Below, in pieces: positions 1 through 6,318 of a stretch of 11,504 nt of DNA. The notes below the pieces were generated by a model, which searched no databases, was not told where the DNA came from, and saw only the letters and a program-made list of their open reading frames with translations. The translations under genes were made by a program, and so were the position numbers. The DNA is from Selenomonadaceae bacterium. Lineage in GTDB: Bacteria > Bacillota > Negativicutes > Selenomonadales > Selenomonadaceae. Location of the stretch: NCBI GenBank assembly GCA_017390245.1, contig JAFPCE010000026.1, forward strand, positions 1 through 11,504. The letters run 5' to 3'. The number at the start of each line of letters is the position of its first letter. Position 1 is the first letter of the stretch.

Positions 1-793
1 AGTCAATATTTTCGGCACGCTTAGGATAGTTTTTGCCCTGACCCACCATCTGCTGGACAATCCAGGAAACATCAATATCCTTAACAGCAGCAGAGGATAC
101 CAGCTTGCCATCACGGAGGATAGTAACATAGTCACCAATCTGCATGATTTCCTCTAAGCGATGGGAAATATAAACAATGGAAATACCTTCTGCCTTCAGC
201 TCCCGCATGATTTTGAACAGTACCTGTACCTCCTGCTCACTCAGAGAGGAAGTAGGCTCATCCATAATCAGAATCTTCAGATCATCCTGAATCAGATTGC
301 GGGCAATCTCAATCATCTGCTGCTGGCCAACTCTCAGGTCACCAACAATGATATTTGGATCAATAGGATGCTCCAGCTTTTCCATAATCTTCTTAGTCTT
401 CTCAATATGGGCTTTGTTATCAAGGCCAATAGGCTTCTTGGTTATTTCCCTGCCCATGAAGATATTCTGGTAAACAGTCAGATTAGGAAACAGACTCAGC
501 TCCTGATGGATAATGCCGATGCCGTACTTCCTGGCATCGCCGACGCTGTCAAAATGCACCTTTTCGTCGCCCATAAAAAGCTCACCAGAGGATTCCTGCT
601 CAATACCAGCAATAATCTTCATTAAGGTGGATTTACCTGCACCATTTTCACCAATTAATACATTAACCTTACCTTTATAAACGTCAAAGCTAACCTCATC
701 TAAGGCTTTTGTACCTGGATAAATCTTGGATACTTTTTCAGCGTGCAGGCATACTGGATCATCTGTATGAATCAGATTTTTTCCTTCACTCAT
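1..793 (-). CDS. Sugar ABC transporter ATP-binding protein, RbsA/MglA family (C-terminal part beyond window)
   Basis: This is the ATPase subunit of a carbohydrate-uptake ABC transporter (CUT2 type), acting on the cytoplasmic face of the membrane. The first 264 codons are present: Walker A GENGAGKST at residues 48-56, Q-loop HQELSLFPNL near 96-105, signature LRVGQQQM at 153-160, Walker B ILIMDEPTSSL at 174-184 and H-loop histidine 211. Family members are about 500 residues with two fused ATPase domains. Only the first domain is here, ending at the MVGQ...YPK linker, so the second domain lies off the left edge. The start is the ATG at 791-793, preceded by AAGGAGG and only 12 nt after the DUF2291 gene, so the two are co-transcribed. 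The signature carries Arg where the consensus LSxGQ has Ser, a variant I believe is tolerated in this family. The permease is not in the window and probably follows. The sugar cannot be read from this subunit. Confidence 0.95.
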   Translation of the reverse strand, partial: MSEGKNLIHTDDPVCLHAEKVSKIYPGTKALDEVSFDVYKGKVNVLIGENGAGKSTLMKIIAGIEQESSGELFMGDEKVHFDSVGDARKYGIGIIHQELSLFPNLTVYQNIFMGREITKKPIGLDNKAHIEKTKKIMEKLEHPIDPNIIVGDLRVGQQQMIEIARNLIQDDLKILIMDEPTSSLSEQEVQVLFKIMRELKAEGISIVYISHRLEEIMQIGDYVTILRDGKLVSSAAVKDIDVSWIVQQMVGQGKNYPKRAENID

Positions 794-805
794 AAAAAAG
801 CCTCC

Positions 806-1453
806 TTATTTAACAGTCATTTCTACAGGTGTAACCAGAATTTCCTTCTGATTAGAGCCTACAGAGAAGCAGCCTGTAAATTCAACAGTCTTGCCCTTGA
901 GGTTTGCTACATCTGCCTTTTTAACAACATCTTTATCGATTACATCATGAATGCTCTGGGAAACCTGTGCCCAGTCAACCTGATTGGTGTAGTCCTCATA
1001 CTTGATAAAGCTTAAGCAGTCACGAACTGCAGAACCCTTGTATACGGAACCAATCTGCAGCTTAACCTGTTCAGGCCCGGAATATCCCTCTAACTGCAGG
1101 GTCATATAACCAGCTTTCTTTTCATTATTTACCTCTGTTATCTTACCCTGGCCTTTCACGATATAGCTTAATTCACCCTTGTCCCCCATTGAATAATGAC
1201 CATACTTGCTAGCAAGCGAGGAAAGCTTGCCATTAGACTCTGTCAAAAACTGGGGTAAATCAACAGCATTTTGCTTTAACTCAGGCAAAGCCTGGGACTC
1301 CCAGATAGCCTCTACGTTTTCAGCTGCATTAAAGGATTTGGCACCAGTTACTTCTGCCTCATGTCCTATCTGTACTACCTTGACACAGCCTGTTAAAGCA
1401 AACATCATAACAAAACAAAGTATCGTAATGATTCCTGCACGTGTTTTCATCAT
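806..1453 (-). CDS. DUF2291 family predicted periplasmic lipoprotein linked to a sugar ABC transporter
   Basis: A 215-residue exported lipoprotein. Residues 1-22 form a signal peptide with a short basic start and a hydrophobic core. The lipobox ALTGC places the lipidated cysteine at 23. The mature part, with HEAEVTGAKSFNA after the lipobox and a beta-rich C-terminus containing KGKTVEFTGCFSVGS, matches my recollection of DUF2291. That family is known as predicted periplasmic lipoproteins encoded next to ribose-type ABC transporters, and its biochemical role is unknown. Here it sits between the sugar-binding protein and the ATPase, which supports a role in the same uptake system, perhaps as an accessory or docking factor (inference). 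Two adjacent ATG codons are possible starts. The AGAGG ribosome site fits either, giving 215 or 214 residues. Confidence 0.8.
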   Translation of the reverse strand: MMKTRAGIITILCFVMMFALTGCVKVVQIGHEAEVTGAKSFNAAENVEAIWESQALPELKQNAVDLPQFLTESNGKLSSLASKYGHYSMGDKGELSYIVKGQGKITEVNNEKKAGYMTLQLEGYSGPEQVKLQIGSVYKGSAVRDCLSFIKYEDYTNQVDWAQVSQSIHDVIDKDVVKKADVANLKGKTVEFTGCFSVGSNQKEILVTPVEMTVK

Positions 1454-1482
1454 AAACCTCTACTCTCCGCTGGGTAAAACAA

Positions 1483-1507
1483 GCAGGGAAAGCCAAGCCT
1501 TCCCTGC
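1483..1507 (-). promoter_or_regulatory. Intercistronic hairpin after the sugar-binding protein gene (attenuator or RNA-stabilising element)
   Basis: A perfect 8-bp GC-rich stem, GCAGGGAA / TTCCCTGC, with a 9-nt loop lies in the 71-nt gap between the binding-protein stop and the DUF2291 start. On the transcribed strand it is followed by TTGTTTTA, a weak U-rich tail. Such elements after binding-protein genes typically stabilise the upstream mRNA or partly terminate, so that the binding protein is made in excess over the membrane components. That function is inferred here. Confidence 0.55.
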
Positions 1508-1524
1508 CCGCTACCTGTTAGCTC

Positions 1525-2526
1525 TTACTCTTTATACACAAATGTCTTAAGTTTATCAACATTGTCCTTGGTAATAGCAATGCAGTCTACCAGCTGCTTC
1601 TCATCTAAGCCAGTGGAACCGGTCTTCAGATACTTATCAGCCTGCTCTACAGCCATCTCTGCAATGAGAGCTGCCTGCTGCAATGCAGTACCAGTCATGT
1701 AGCCATCCTTAATAGCTGCTGCTGCTTCATCAGAACCATCAACACCAACGATAGCAATATCCTTCAGGCCTGCATTCTTAACTGCTGCTACAGCACCAAC
1801 TGCCATGGTATCATTACCGCAAAGGATACCCTTGATATCTGGGTTGGACTGGAGAATAGTCTCAACCTTCTGATATGCCTCGGTCTGCTCCCAGTTTGCA
1901 GTCTGCTGAGCTACCATCTTCATGTCAGGATACTGGTCAACAACCTCATGGAATGCCTTGGAACGTACACCTGCGTTGGTATCGGATTCCTTACCAAGCA
2001 GCTCTGCATAGGTACCCTTCTCACCCATCTTCTCAACGAACTTCTCAGCAATTGCCTTTGCACCCTGATAGTTGTTAGCAACAATCTGGGAAATTGCAAT
2101 GCCGCTGCCGTTGATCTCACGGTCAATGAGGAATGTAGGGATACCAGCCTCGCGAGCCTTCTTAACAGCTGCTACAGTTGCATCAGCACCTGCGTTATCG
2201 CAGATGATTGCTGCTGCCTTATCGGAGATTGCATTCTCGAACAGCTCAGACTGCTTAGTTGCATCATCGTCATGGGATACGGTCTTAACCTCATAGCCCA
2301 GAGCCTTTGCCTTTGCTGCTGCAGCGTCTGCCTCAGTCTTGAAGAATGGGTTGGAATGAGATGGAGTGATAATGTAGATGATGTTAGAACCGCCGCCCTT
2401 TAAAGCCTTGTTTGCATCACCCTTGTCAGCAGCCTTCTCGCCACCGCAGCCTGCCAGTACTGCACCAATTACAGCTGTGGACAAGCCAATTGCCACCATT
2501 TTCTTTAGAGACTTCATGTTTGACAT
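1525..2526 (-). CDS. RbsB-like sugar ABC transporter substrate-binding lipoprotein
   Basis: A 333-residue exported sugar-binding protein that captures substrate outside the membrane for the ABC transporter. Lysines at the N-terminus, a hydrophobic stretch and the lipobox VLAGC place the lipidated Cys at 27, followed by a Gly/Ala/Lys-rich linker to about 46. The rest is a type I periplasmic-binding fold. Positions matching E. coli RbsB ribose contacts are visible: SNPFF (N59, F61, F62), DR (135-136), R188, N238 in CGNDTMA, D263 in GVDGSDE and Q283. W212 stands where RbsB has Phe164. This supports a ribose-like pentose or closely related sugar as ligand, though the exact sugar is unknown. GGGAGG lies 9 nt before the ATG. 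A 105-nt gap separates it from the upstream transketolase gene, and a hairpin follows it, so its expression may differ from its neighbours. Confidence 0.93.
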   Translation of the reverse strand: MSNMKSLKKMVAIGLSTAVIGAVLAGCGGEKAADKGDANKALKGGGSNIIYIITPSHSNPFFKTEADAAAAKAKALGYEVKTVSHDDDATKQSELFENAISDKAAAIICDNAGADATVAAVKKAREAGIPTFLIDREINGSGIAISQIVANNYQGAKAIAEKFVEKMGEKGTYAELLGKESDTNAGVRSKAFHEVVDQYPDMKMVAQQTANWEQTEAYQKVETILQSNPDIKGILCGNDTMAVGAVAAVKNAGLKDIAIVGVDGSDEAAAAIKDGYMTGTALQQAALIAEMAVEQADKYLKTGSTGLDEKQLVDCIAITKDNVDKLKTFVYKE

Positions 2527-2631
2527 TTTTTCTTTCCTCCCTTAATAGATGAAAAAATAATATTCTGGCGCCTCAGACCTTTGTATGACTCCCCCAGTCT
2601 TTAGTCCGGGTGCCAAAAGCCAGACTGAAAA
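2527..2631 (-). other. Intergenic spacer with potential RNA stem between transketolase and binding-protein genes
   Basis: This is the longest gap inside the operon (105 nt). On the transcribed strand CAGTCT, just after the transketolase stop, can pair with AGACTG about 21 nt later (plus-strand 2595-2600 with 2622-2627). A competing pairing GACT/AGTC overlaps it. The 3' part is A/T rich and ends in the binding-protein ribosome site. I found no convincing -35/-10 pair. A processing or stabilising site is possible but unproven. Confidence 0.35.
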
Positions 2632-3561
2632 TCAGACCAGCTCCTTAACCTTTTTAGCGATGCCCTCTGCATCAAGACCATAATGCTTAAACACCTCTGC
2701 AGATTTACCGGTTACCACTGGCTCATCTGGCAGGCTAAGATTAATAACGCGTTTTGGCTCATTAGCTGCTACCACCTGTGCTACCATGGAGCCTAAACCG
2801 CCAAATGGGCTGTGCTCCTCAACCGTAACAATAACCTTGGTTTCCTTAGCAGCCTTTAAAATAGCCTCACTATCTAATGGCTTCAGGCAATACATATCAA
2901 TTACCCTTGCCTTAATACCGTCCTTAGCCAGGATAGCAGCTGCATCCTTAGCTGGCTTAACCATCTCACCACAGGCAATAATAGCTACGTCATTACCATC
3001 ACACACGGTAGTAGCCTTGTCCATGGTAAATGGCACATTGCCCTCTTCATATACTGGCTCTACAGCATTGCGGCCTACACGTACGTAGGAAGGCAGCTTA
3101 TCCTGCAGCAAAGCCTCAATAAGCTTTTCTGTCTGCAGATGATCACTTGGCAGATACACCCTCATATTTGGAATAGATGCCATAGTAGCGATATCGTTGG
3201 CGCTGTGATGGGTCATGCCCAGAGCACCGTAGCTGACACCGCCGCTGATACCAATCAAGGTAACATTGGTCTTGGAGTATGCTGCATCAACCTTAGCCTG
3301 CTCCATGCTGCGGGTGCTGAGGAAGCTTGCTGGAGATACAGCAAAGGCCTTCTTGCCACATACAGCAAGGCCAGCACTGATGGATACCAGATTCTGCTCA
3401 GCAATACCAACCTCTACGAACTGCTCAGGGCGCTGCTTGGCAAACTCTGTCATAGAAGCAGAACCACGAGAGTCACTGCAGAGAACTACAATATCTTTAT
3501 CTGTTTCAGAGGCCTTTAGCAATACATTGCAGATAGCCTGTTTGTTGGCAATATTACTCAT
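2632..3561 (-). CDS. Transketolase, C-terminal subunit (pyrimidine-binding and C-terminal domains)
   Basis: A 309-residue half-transketolase. It carries the pyrimidine-binding domain, with the catalytic glutamate motif VGIAEQN (E55) that activates the thiamine diphosphate aminopyrimidine. GALGMTHHS (histidines 118-119) is a likely substrate/cofactor loop. The transketolase C-terminal domain starts at about 190, with GEMVKPAKDAA and VEEHSPFGGLGS. It must pair with the adjacent N-terminal subunit to form active sites at the subunit interface, transferring two-carbon ketol units between sugar phosphates in the cytosol. Its ATG overlaps the stop of the N-terminal gene (ATGA), and AAGGAGG lies within that upstream gene, so translation is probably coupled. 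Split transketolases are common in Firmicutes and archaea. The position inside a sugar transporter operon suggests a dedicated catabolic role rather than the housekeeping pentose phosphate pathway (inference). A DXS-like or apulose-4-phosphate-type enzyme cannot be excluded. Confidence 0.93.
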   Translation of the reverse strand: MSNIANKQAICNVLLKASETDKDIVVLCSDSRGSASMTEFAKQRPEQFVEVGIAEQNLVSISAGLAVCGKKAFAVSPASFLSTRSMEQAKVDAAYSKTNVTLIGISGGVSYGALGMTHHSANDIATMASIPNMRVYLPSDHLQTEKLIEALLQDKLPSYVRVGRNAVEPVYEEGNVPFTMDKATTVCDGNDVAIIACGEMVKPAKDAAAILAKDGIKARVIDMYCLKPLDSEAILKAAKETKVIVTVEEHSPFGGLGSMVAQVVAANEPKRVINLSLPDEPVVTGKSAEVFKHYGLDAEGIAKKVKELV

Positions 3562-4376
3562 AATGCAGCCTCCTTTTCCTTTAATTCCTTCATACCCTGG
3601 GCAAATTCCTCATCAGTAGGAACTCTGTGATGCCAGCCTGCCTGGTTCTCCATGAAGGAAACACCACAGCCCTTGGTAGTATTAGCAATGATAACAGTTG
3701 GCTTGCCCTTGGTTTCCTTGGACAGCTGCACAGCTGCATCTATTGCTTCCATATCGTTGCCAGGGATGGACAGCACGTTCCAGCCAAAGCTTGCCCAGCG
3801 CTGTTCCTGTGAATCCTGGCTCATAACCTGCTCAGTAGTACCGGAAATCTGCAGGCGGTTTCTGTCAACAAAGGCAGTGATATTATCCAGCTTGTAATGG
3901 CCAGCTGCCATAATAGCCTCCCAGACAGAGCCTTCAGCCATCTCACCATCGCCCATTACTACGTATACGCGATAGTCTCTCTTGTCCATCTTGCCAGCCA
4001 TAGCCATGCCTACACCAACAGACAAGCCGTGACCAAGGGAACCGGTATTCATCTCAATACCGTTAATCTTGTTGTTTGGATGGCCGATAAACTTGGAACC
4101 GTACTGAGAATAAGTCTTTAACTCATCCTTAGGGAAAAATCCCTTGTCAGCCAGAATAGTATACAGAGCCTCAACGGAATGACCTTTAGAAAGAACAAAT
4201 CTATCTCTATCAGGGTCCTGCATGCCCTCAGGGCTTACATTCATTTGCTTGTAATAGAGGTCTACCAAAATGTCGGTAACACTCATATCACCGCCAATGT
4301 GACCTGTCTTTGCTTCATGTATCAGCTGCAGGACACCCTGCCGAATCTGACATGCTTTTAATTTCAGATCTCTCAT
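3558..4376 (-). CDS. Transketolase, N-terminal subunit (thiamine diphosphate PP-binding domain)
   Basis: A 272-residue N-terminal half of transketolase, binding the diphosphate and Mg2+ of thiamine diphosphate. Visible motifs are TGHIGG (H26), SKGH (63-66), TGSLGHG (111-117) and the thiamine-diphosphate motif, which starts at GDGE (142-145) and ends at N173 in DRNRLQ. A further histidine pair is in GWHHRVPT near the C-terminus. It is the partner of the C-terminal subunit encoded immediately downstream with a 4-nt overlap. Together the two match the usual single-chain length of about 600 residues minus linker. Its ATG is only 3 nt after the stop of the isomerase-like gene, whose last codons supply the GAGGAG ribosome site. 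This tight packing argues for one transcript and matched subunit amounts. Confidence 0.94.
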   Translation of the reverse strand: MRDLKLKACQIRQGVLQLIHEAKTGHIGGDMSVTDILVDLYYKQMNVSPEGMQDPDRDRFVLSKGHSVEALYTILADKGFFPKDELKTYSQYGSKFIGHPNNKINGIEMNTGSLGHGLSVGVGMAMAGKMDKRDYRVYVVMGDGEMAEGSVWEAIMAAGHYKLDNITAFVDRNRLQISGTTEQVMSQDSQEQRWASFGWNVLSIPGNDMEAIDAAVQLSKETKGKPTVIIANTTKGCGVSFMENQAGWHHRVPTDEEFAQGMKELKEKEAAL

Positions 4377-4379
4377 GAA

Positions 4380-5780
4380 TCATTCTCCTCTCAGATATGC
4401 CTTTACGTCCTCCTCTATTGGATCATACAAGTCAGGCTTAACACCGATGTACTTGCATGCTTCGTACAGAATTGGCACTACATTCTTGTGAATGCCTACG
4501 CAATGGTGAATGTATGGGCCTTCAACAATTTTTGCCTCCAGGCGCTTAATGTTATCAACCTCAATCCAGAGATAAGTACCCATGCACTTAGGACCATCAA
4601 CGCCCTTAGCATTTCCTAACAGAATGGAATACTCACCATTATCGCCATCAAAGCGGGCTAAGGTAAGTTCACCATGCTTTGCTTCTGCTGTCAGGCTGCC
4701 TGGATGCTCAAATGCCAGTGGATAAGTAAGCTCAACCTTGTCCTTTGCTAGGGAAATTGGCCATGGACCGCAGTGCTGTAATAATTCACCATTTGGAATA
4801 TCAGGATGGCGGATAGTCCAGTCAGCAAAGAAGGAACGCTGTCCCATAGCTGCTGCCTCCACCAGAACTGCAGTAATAGCACCATGAATATCAGTTTCGC
4901 ATACTACAGGGAAGCCTTCGTCGTTCAGCAGTGCATTAGCTGCACATGGCATGATGCCGATTTCTTCCTGCAGGGCATTCCAGCACTGGATACCAGCTGC
5001 ATTACAGCCATATTTATCAATGAGATAGCGCATAGCTACCTTCAGAGCTGCTACGGAAGCCAGCTCATTTTCCTTAATCTTAACCTCAGTCTTTTCCTTA
5101 AGGTATGCTACAGTTTCAGCAATCTTATCCTGCATATCGGATTTAGCCATGCGGATAGCATCCATGAGCTCAGTCATAGGAATAGGGGAAAGCTGAATGT
5201 TAAAACGCTCTAACAGCTCGCCCTCATTGCACATGGTGGACCAGAAATCAAATGGTCTGGTGGAAATCTGCAAGATGCGGGTATTGCGGAAAACCTTTAC
5301 AGTGTTGCATACCGCTAAGAAATCCTTTACGCCACGCTCAAATACAGGATCATTTAAACGGCAGTTAGTCATGTAGGTAAATGGAACTCTGAAGCGTCTC
5401 AGTACCTTGCCGGTAGCAAAGAGGCCGCACTGGCTGTCACGGAGGCGGACACCGTTCTCATCAGGACGCTCATCAAGAGGACCCCACAGAAGAACTGGTA
5501 CATTCAGATCCTTTGCCAGGCGGGCACATTCATACTCAGTACCGAAGTTGCAGTGAGGCAGGAACAAGCCGTCAATCTTTTCCTTTTTGAACTTCTCTAC
5601 AATCTTCAGGCGGTCCTTCTCATCATATAACAGGCCCTCTGGGTTGATATCATCGATATCTACGAAGCTGACACCCAGCTCTCTCAGTCTGTCTGCTGTC
5701 AGACCACGATACTTAATAGCATCAGGGGCACTAAAAATACTGCGGCGGGTTGGGGCAAAGCCCAGTTTGATTTCTACCAT
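4380..5780 (-). CDS. L-fucose/L-arabinose isomerase-fold protein, probable sugar ketol-isomerase of unknown substrate
   Basis: A 466-residue cytosolic protein resembling the L-fucose isomerase-like family (COG2407 type). It has an N-terminal Rossmann-like part (LGFAPTRRSIFS, DGLFLPHCNFGTE, VPVLLWGPLDERP) and a C-terminal catalytic part. Candidate Mn2+ ligands are E295 in VVCETDIHGA, D320 in FFADW 25 residues later (spacing close to the Glu/Asp pair of FucI), and a histidine cluster in YIHHCVGIH (425-431). It is shorter than true FucI (about 590) and does not look like AraA, so the substrate is not assigned. First in the operon with a pentose-type transporter and split transketolase, it probably converts an incoming aldose to a ketose (inference). 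A second in-frame ATG lies at 5786, but AGGAG is only 2 nt before it against 8 nt before the chosen ATG at 5780. Confidence 0.8.
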   Translation of the reverse strand: MVEIKLGFAPTRRSIFSAPDAIKYRGLTADRLRELGVSFVDIDDINPEGLLYDEKDRLKIVEKFKKEKIDGLFLPHCNFGTEYECARLAKDLNVPVLLWGPLDERPDENGVRLRDSQCGLFATGKVLRRFRVPFTYMTNCRLNDPVFERGVKDFLAVCNTVKVFRNTRILQISTRPFDFWSTMCNEGELLERFNIQLSPIPMTELMDAIRMAKSDMQDKIAETVAYLKEKTEVKIKENELASVAALKVAMRYLIDKYGCNAAGIQCWNALQEEIGIMPCAANALLNDEGFPVVCETDIHGAITAVLVEAAAMGQRSFFADWTIRHPDIPNGELLQHCGPWPISLAKDKVELTYPLAFEHPGSLTAEAKHGELTLARFDGDNGEYSILLGNAKGVDGPKCMGTYLWIEVDNIKRLEAKIVEGPYIHHCVGIHKNVVPILYEACKYIGVKPDLYDPIEEDVKAYLRGE

Positions 5781-5841
5781 AATCATCTCTCCTATCTGAA
5801 ATTTTTACAAAATACACATATTTATAAAACATTTAAAATGA

Positions 5842-5870
5842 TTTATATCCAATATTTCAATACAAAGCAA
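5842..5870 (-). promoter_or_regulatory. Candidate sigma-70-type promoter of the sugar operon
   Basis: On the minus strand TTGCTT (plus coordinates 5865-5870) is separated by exactly 17 nt from TATAAA (5842-5847). Transcription would begin near 5835, giving a leader of about 50 nt before the isomerase gene. It matches the consensus spacing and lies just downstream of a perfect inverted repeat. Confidence 0.55.
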
Positions 5871-5897
5871 TAGGTGCATAAAATTTTGTTCAGTTTA

Positions 5898-5917
5898 TTT
5901 TGCACATTTTTGCAAAA
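5898..5917. promoter_or_regulatory. Perfect inverted repeat, candidate operator of the sugar operon
   Basis: Arms TTTTGCA and TGCAAAA (7 bp each) surround a 6-nt centre CATTTT. The centre lies about 70 nt upstream of the predicted leftward start site and well away from the tRNA promoter. The size and symmetry fit a dimeric regulator, and the distance fits an activator or upstream repressor site. No regulator gene is in the window. Confidence 0.5.
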
Positions 5918-6018
5918 CTTTTGGTTATCTCTAATGGTTTTTTCTCTTATTGTAGACATACTCCGACCAAATCAATTTTCACTGTTTATATTCGCTATGA
6001 AAAATTTTTCTCCTTCTT

Positions 6019-6049
6019 TTTTATAAAATTTTATGAAAATTTTATAAAA
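6019..6049. repeat. 31-bp all-AT inverted repeat
   Basis: Perfect 14-bp arms (TTTTATAAAATTTT and its complement) flank a 3-nt centre ATG. It sits upstream of the tRNA-Ser promoter. In DNA this base composition could form a cruciform or bend, or act as an UP-like element. In RNA the hairpin would be weak. No function is shown. Confidence 0.5.
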
Positions 6050-6095
6050 TAATTTTAGTCTATTTTTAGATACCTCTGCCATAAATACATAGTGC

Positions 6096-6124
6096 TTTTA
6101 CTTTTAGAAAAATTAGTATATAAT
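6096..6124 (+). promoter_or_regulatory. Candidate promoter of tRNA-Ser (and perhaps gltX)
   Basis: A perfect TATAAT at 6119-6124 lies 35 nt before the mature tRNA 5' end. The matching -35 is weak (TTTTAC at 17 nt or TTTACT at 16 nt). Transcription would start near 6131. The AT-rich upstream DNA may compensate for the poor -35. Confidence 0.5.
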
Positions 6125-6158
6125 ACATCTGTTATGGATAAATATTGTCCCTGACTTT

Positions 6159-6247
6159 GGAGAGATGTCCGAGAGGTCGAAGGTGCCTGACTCGAAATCA
6201 GGTGTAGTTTGTAGCTACCGAGGGTTCGAATCCCTCTCTCTCCGCCA
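6159..6247 (+). tRNA. tRNA-Ser, anticodon CGA
   Basis: An 89-nt class II tRNA with encoded CCA end. Acceptor GGAGAGA pairs with TCTCTCC. The anticodon stem CCTGA/TCAGG encloses loop CTCGAAA with anticodon CGA at 6193-6195, reading UCG serine codons. A long variable arm (GTAG...CTAC) is typical of tRNA-Ser. The T-arm GAGGG-TTCGAAT-CCCTC is canonical. No terminator is visible before gltX, which begins 71 nt later. Confidence 0.97.
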
Positions 6248-6318
6248 GATGATTTTTCACAATCTGTGAATTGAATGTATATTATATGAAAGAATTTATC
6301 AGAAAAGGAGCTTTTCAC

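Larger units (their letters stand above)
5781..6158. other. AT-rich divergent intergenic region
   Basis: About 375 nt without a credible gene, between the leftward isomerase operon and the rightward tRNA-Ser. It holds the two promoters and two inverted repeats listed separately. The remainder is very A/T rich with many short homopolymer runs and no coding signal. Confidence 0.8.

Noticed and set aside
161..625. Rightward 154-codon frame opposite the ABC ATPase gene
   Set aside because: The opposite strand encodes an unmistakable ABC ATPase with all motifs; this frame is its shadow.
1948..2403. Rightward 151-codon frame, very rich in Cys/Leu/Ser, opposite the binding-protein gene
   Set aside because: Composition is that of the complement of an Ala-rich gene; no ribosome site and no family resemblance.
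5781..6158. Possible riboswitch or CRISPR-like repeats in the divergent spacer
   Set aside because: No conserved riboswitch core or regularly spaced repeats could be seen; the spacer is mainly AT-rich promoter DNA.
6271..6318. Longer gltX start adding 16 residues
   Set aside because: Non-ATG start without ribosome site; the internal ATG has AAGGAG at 8 nt and matches the conserved GluRS N-terminus.
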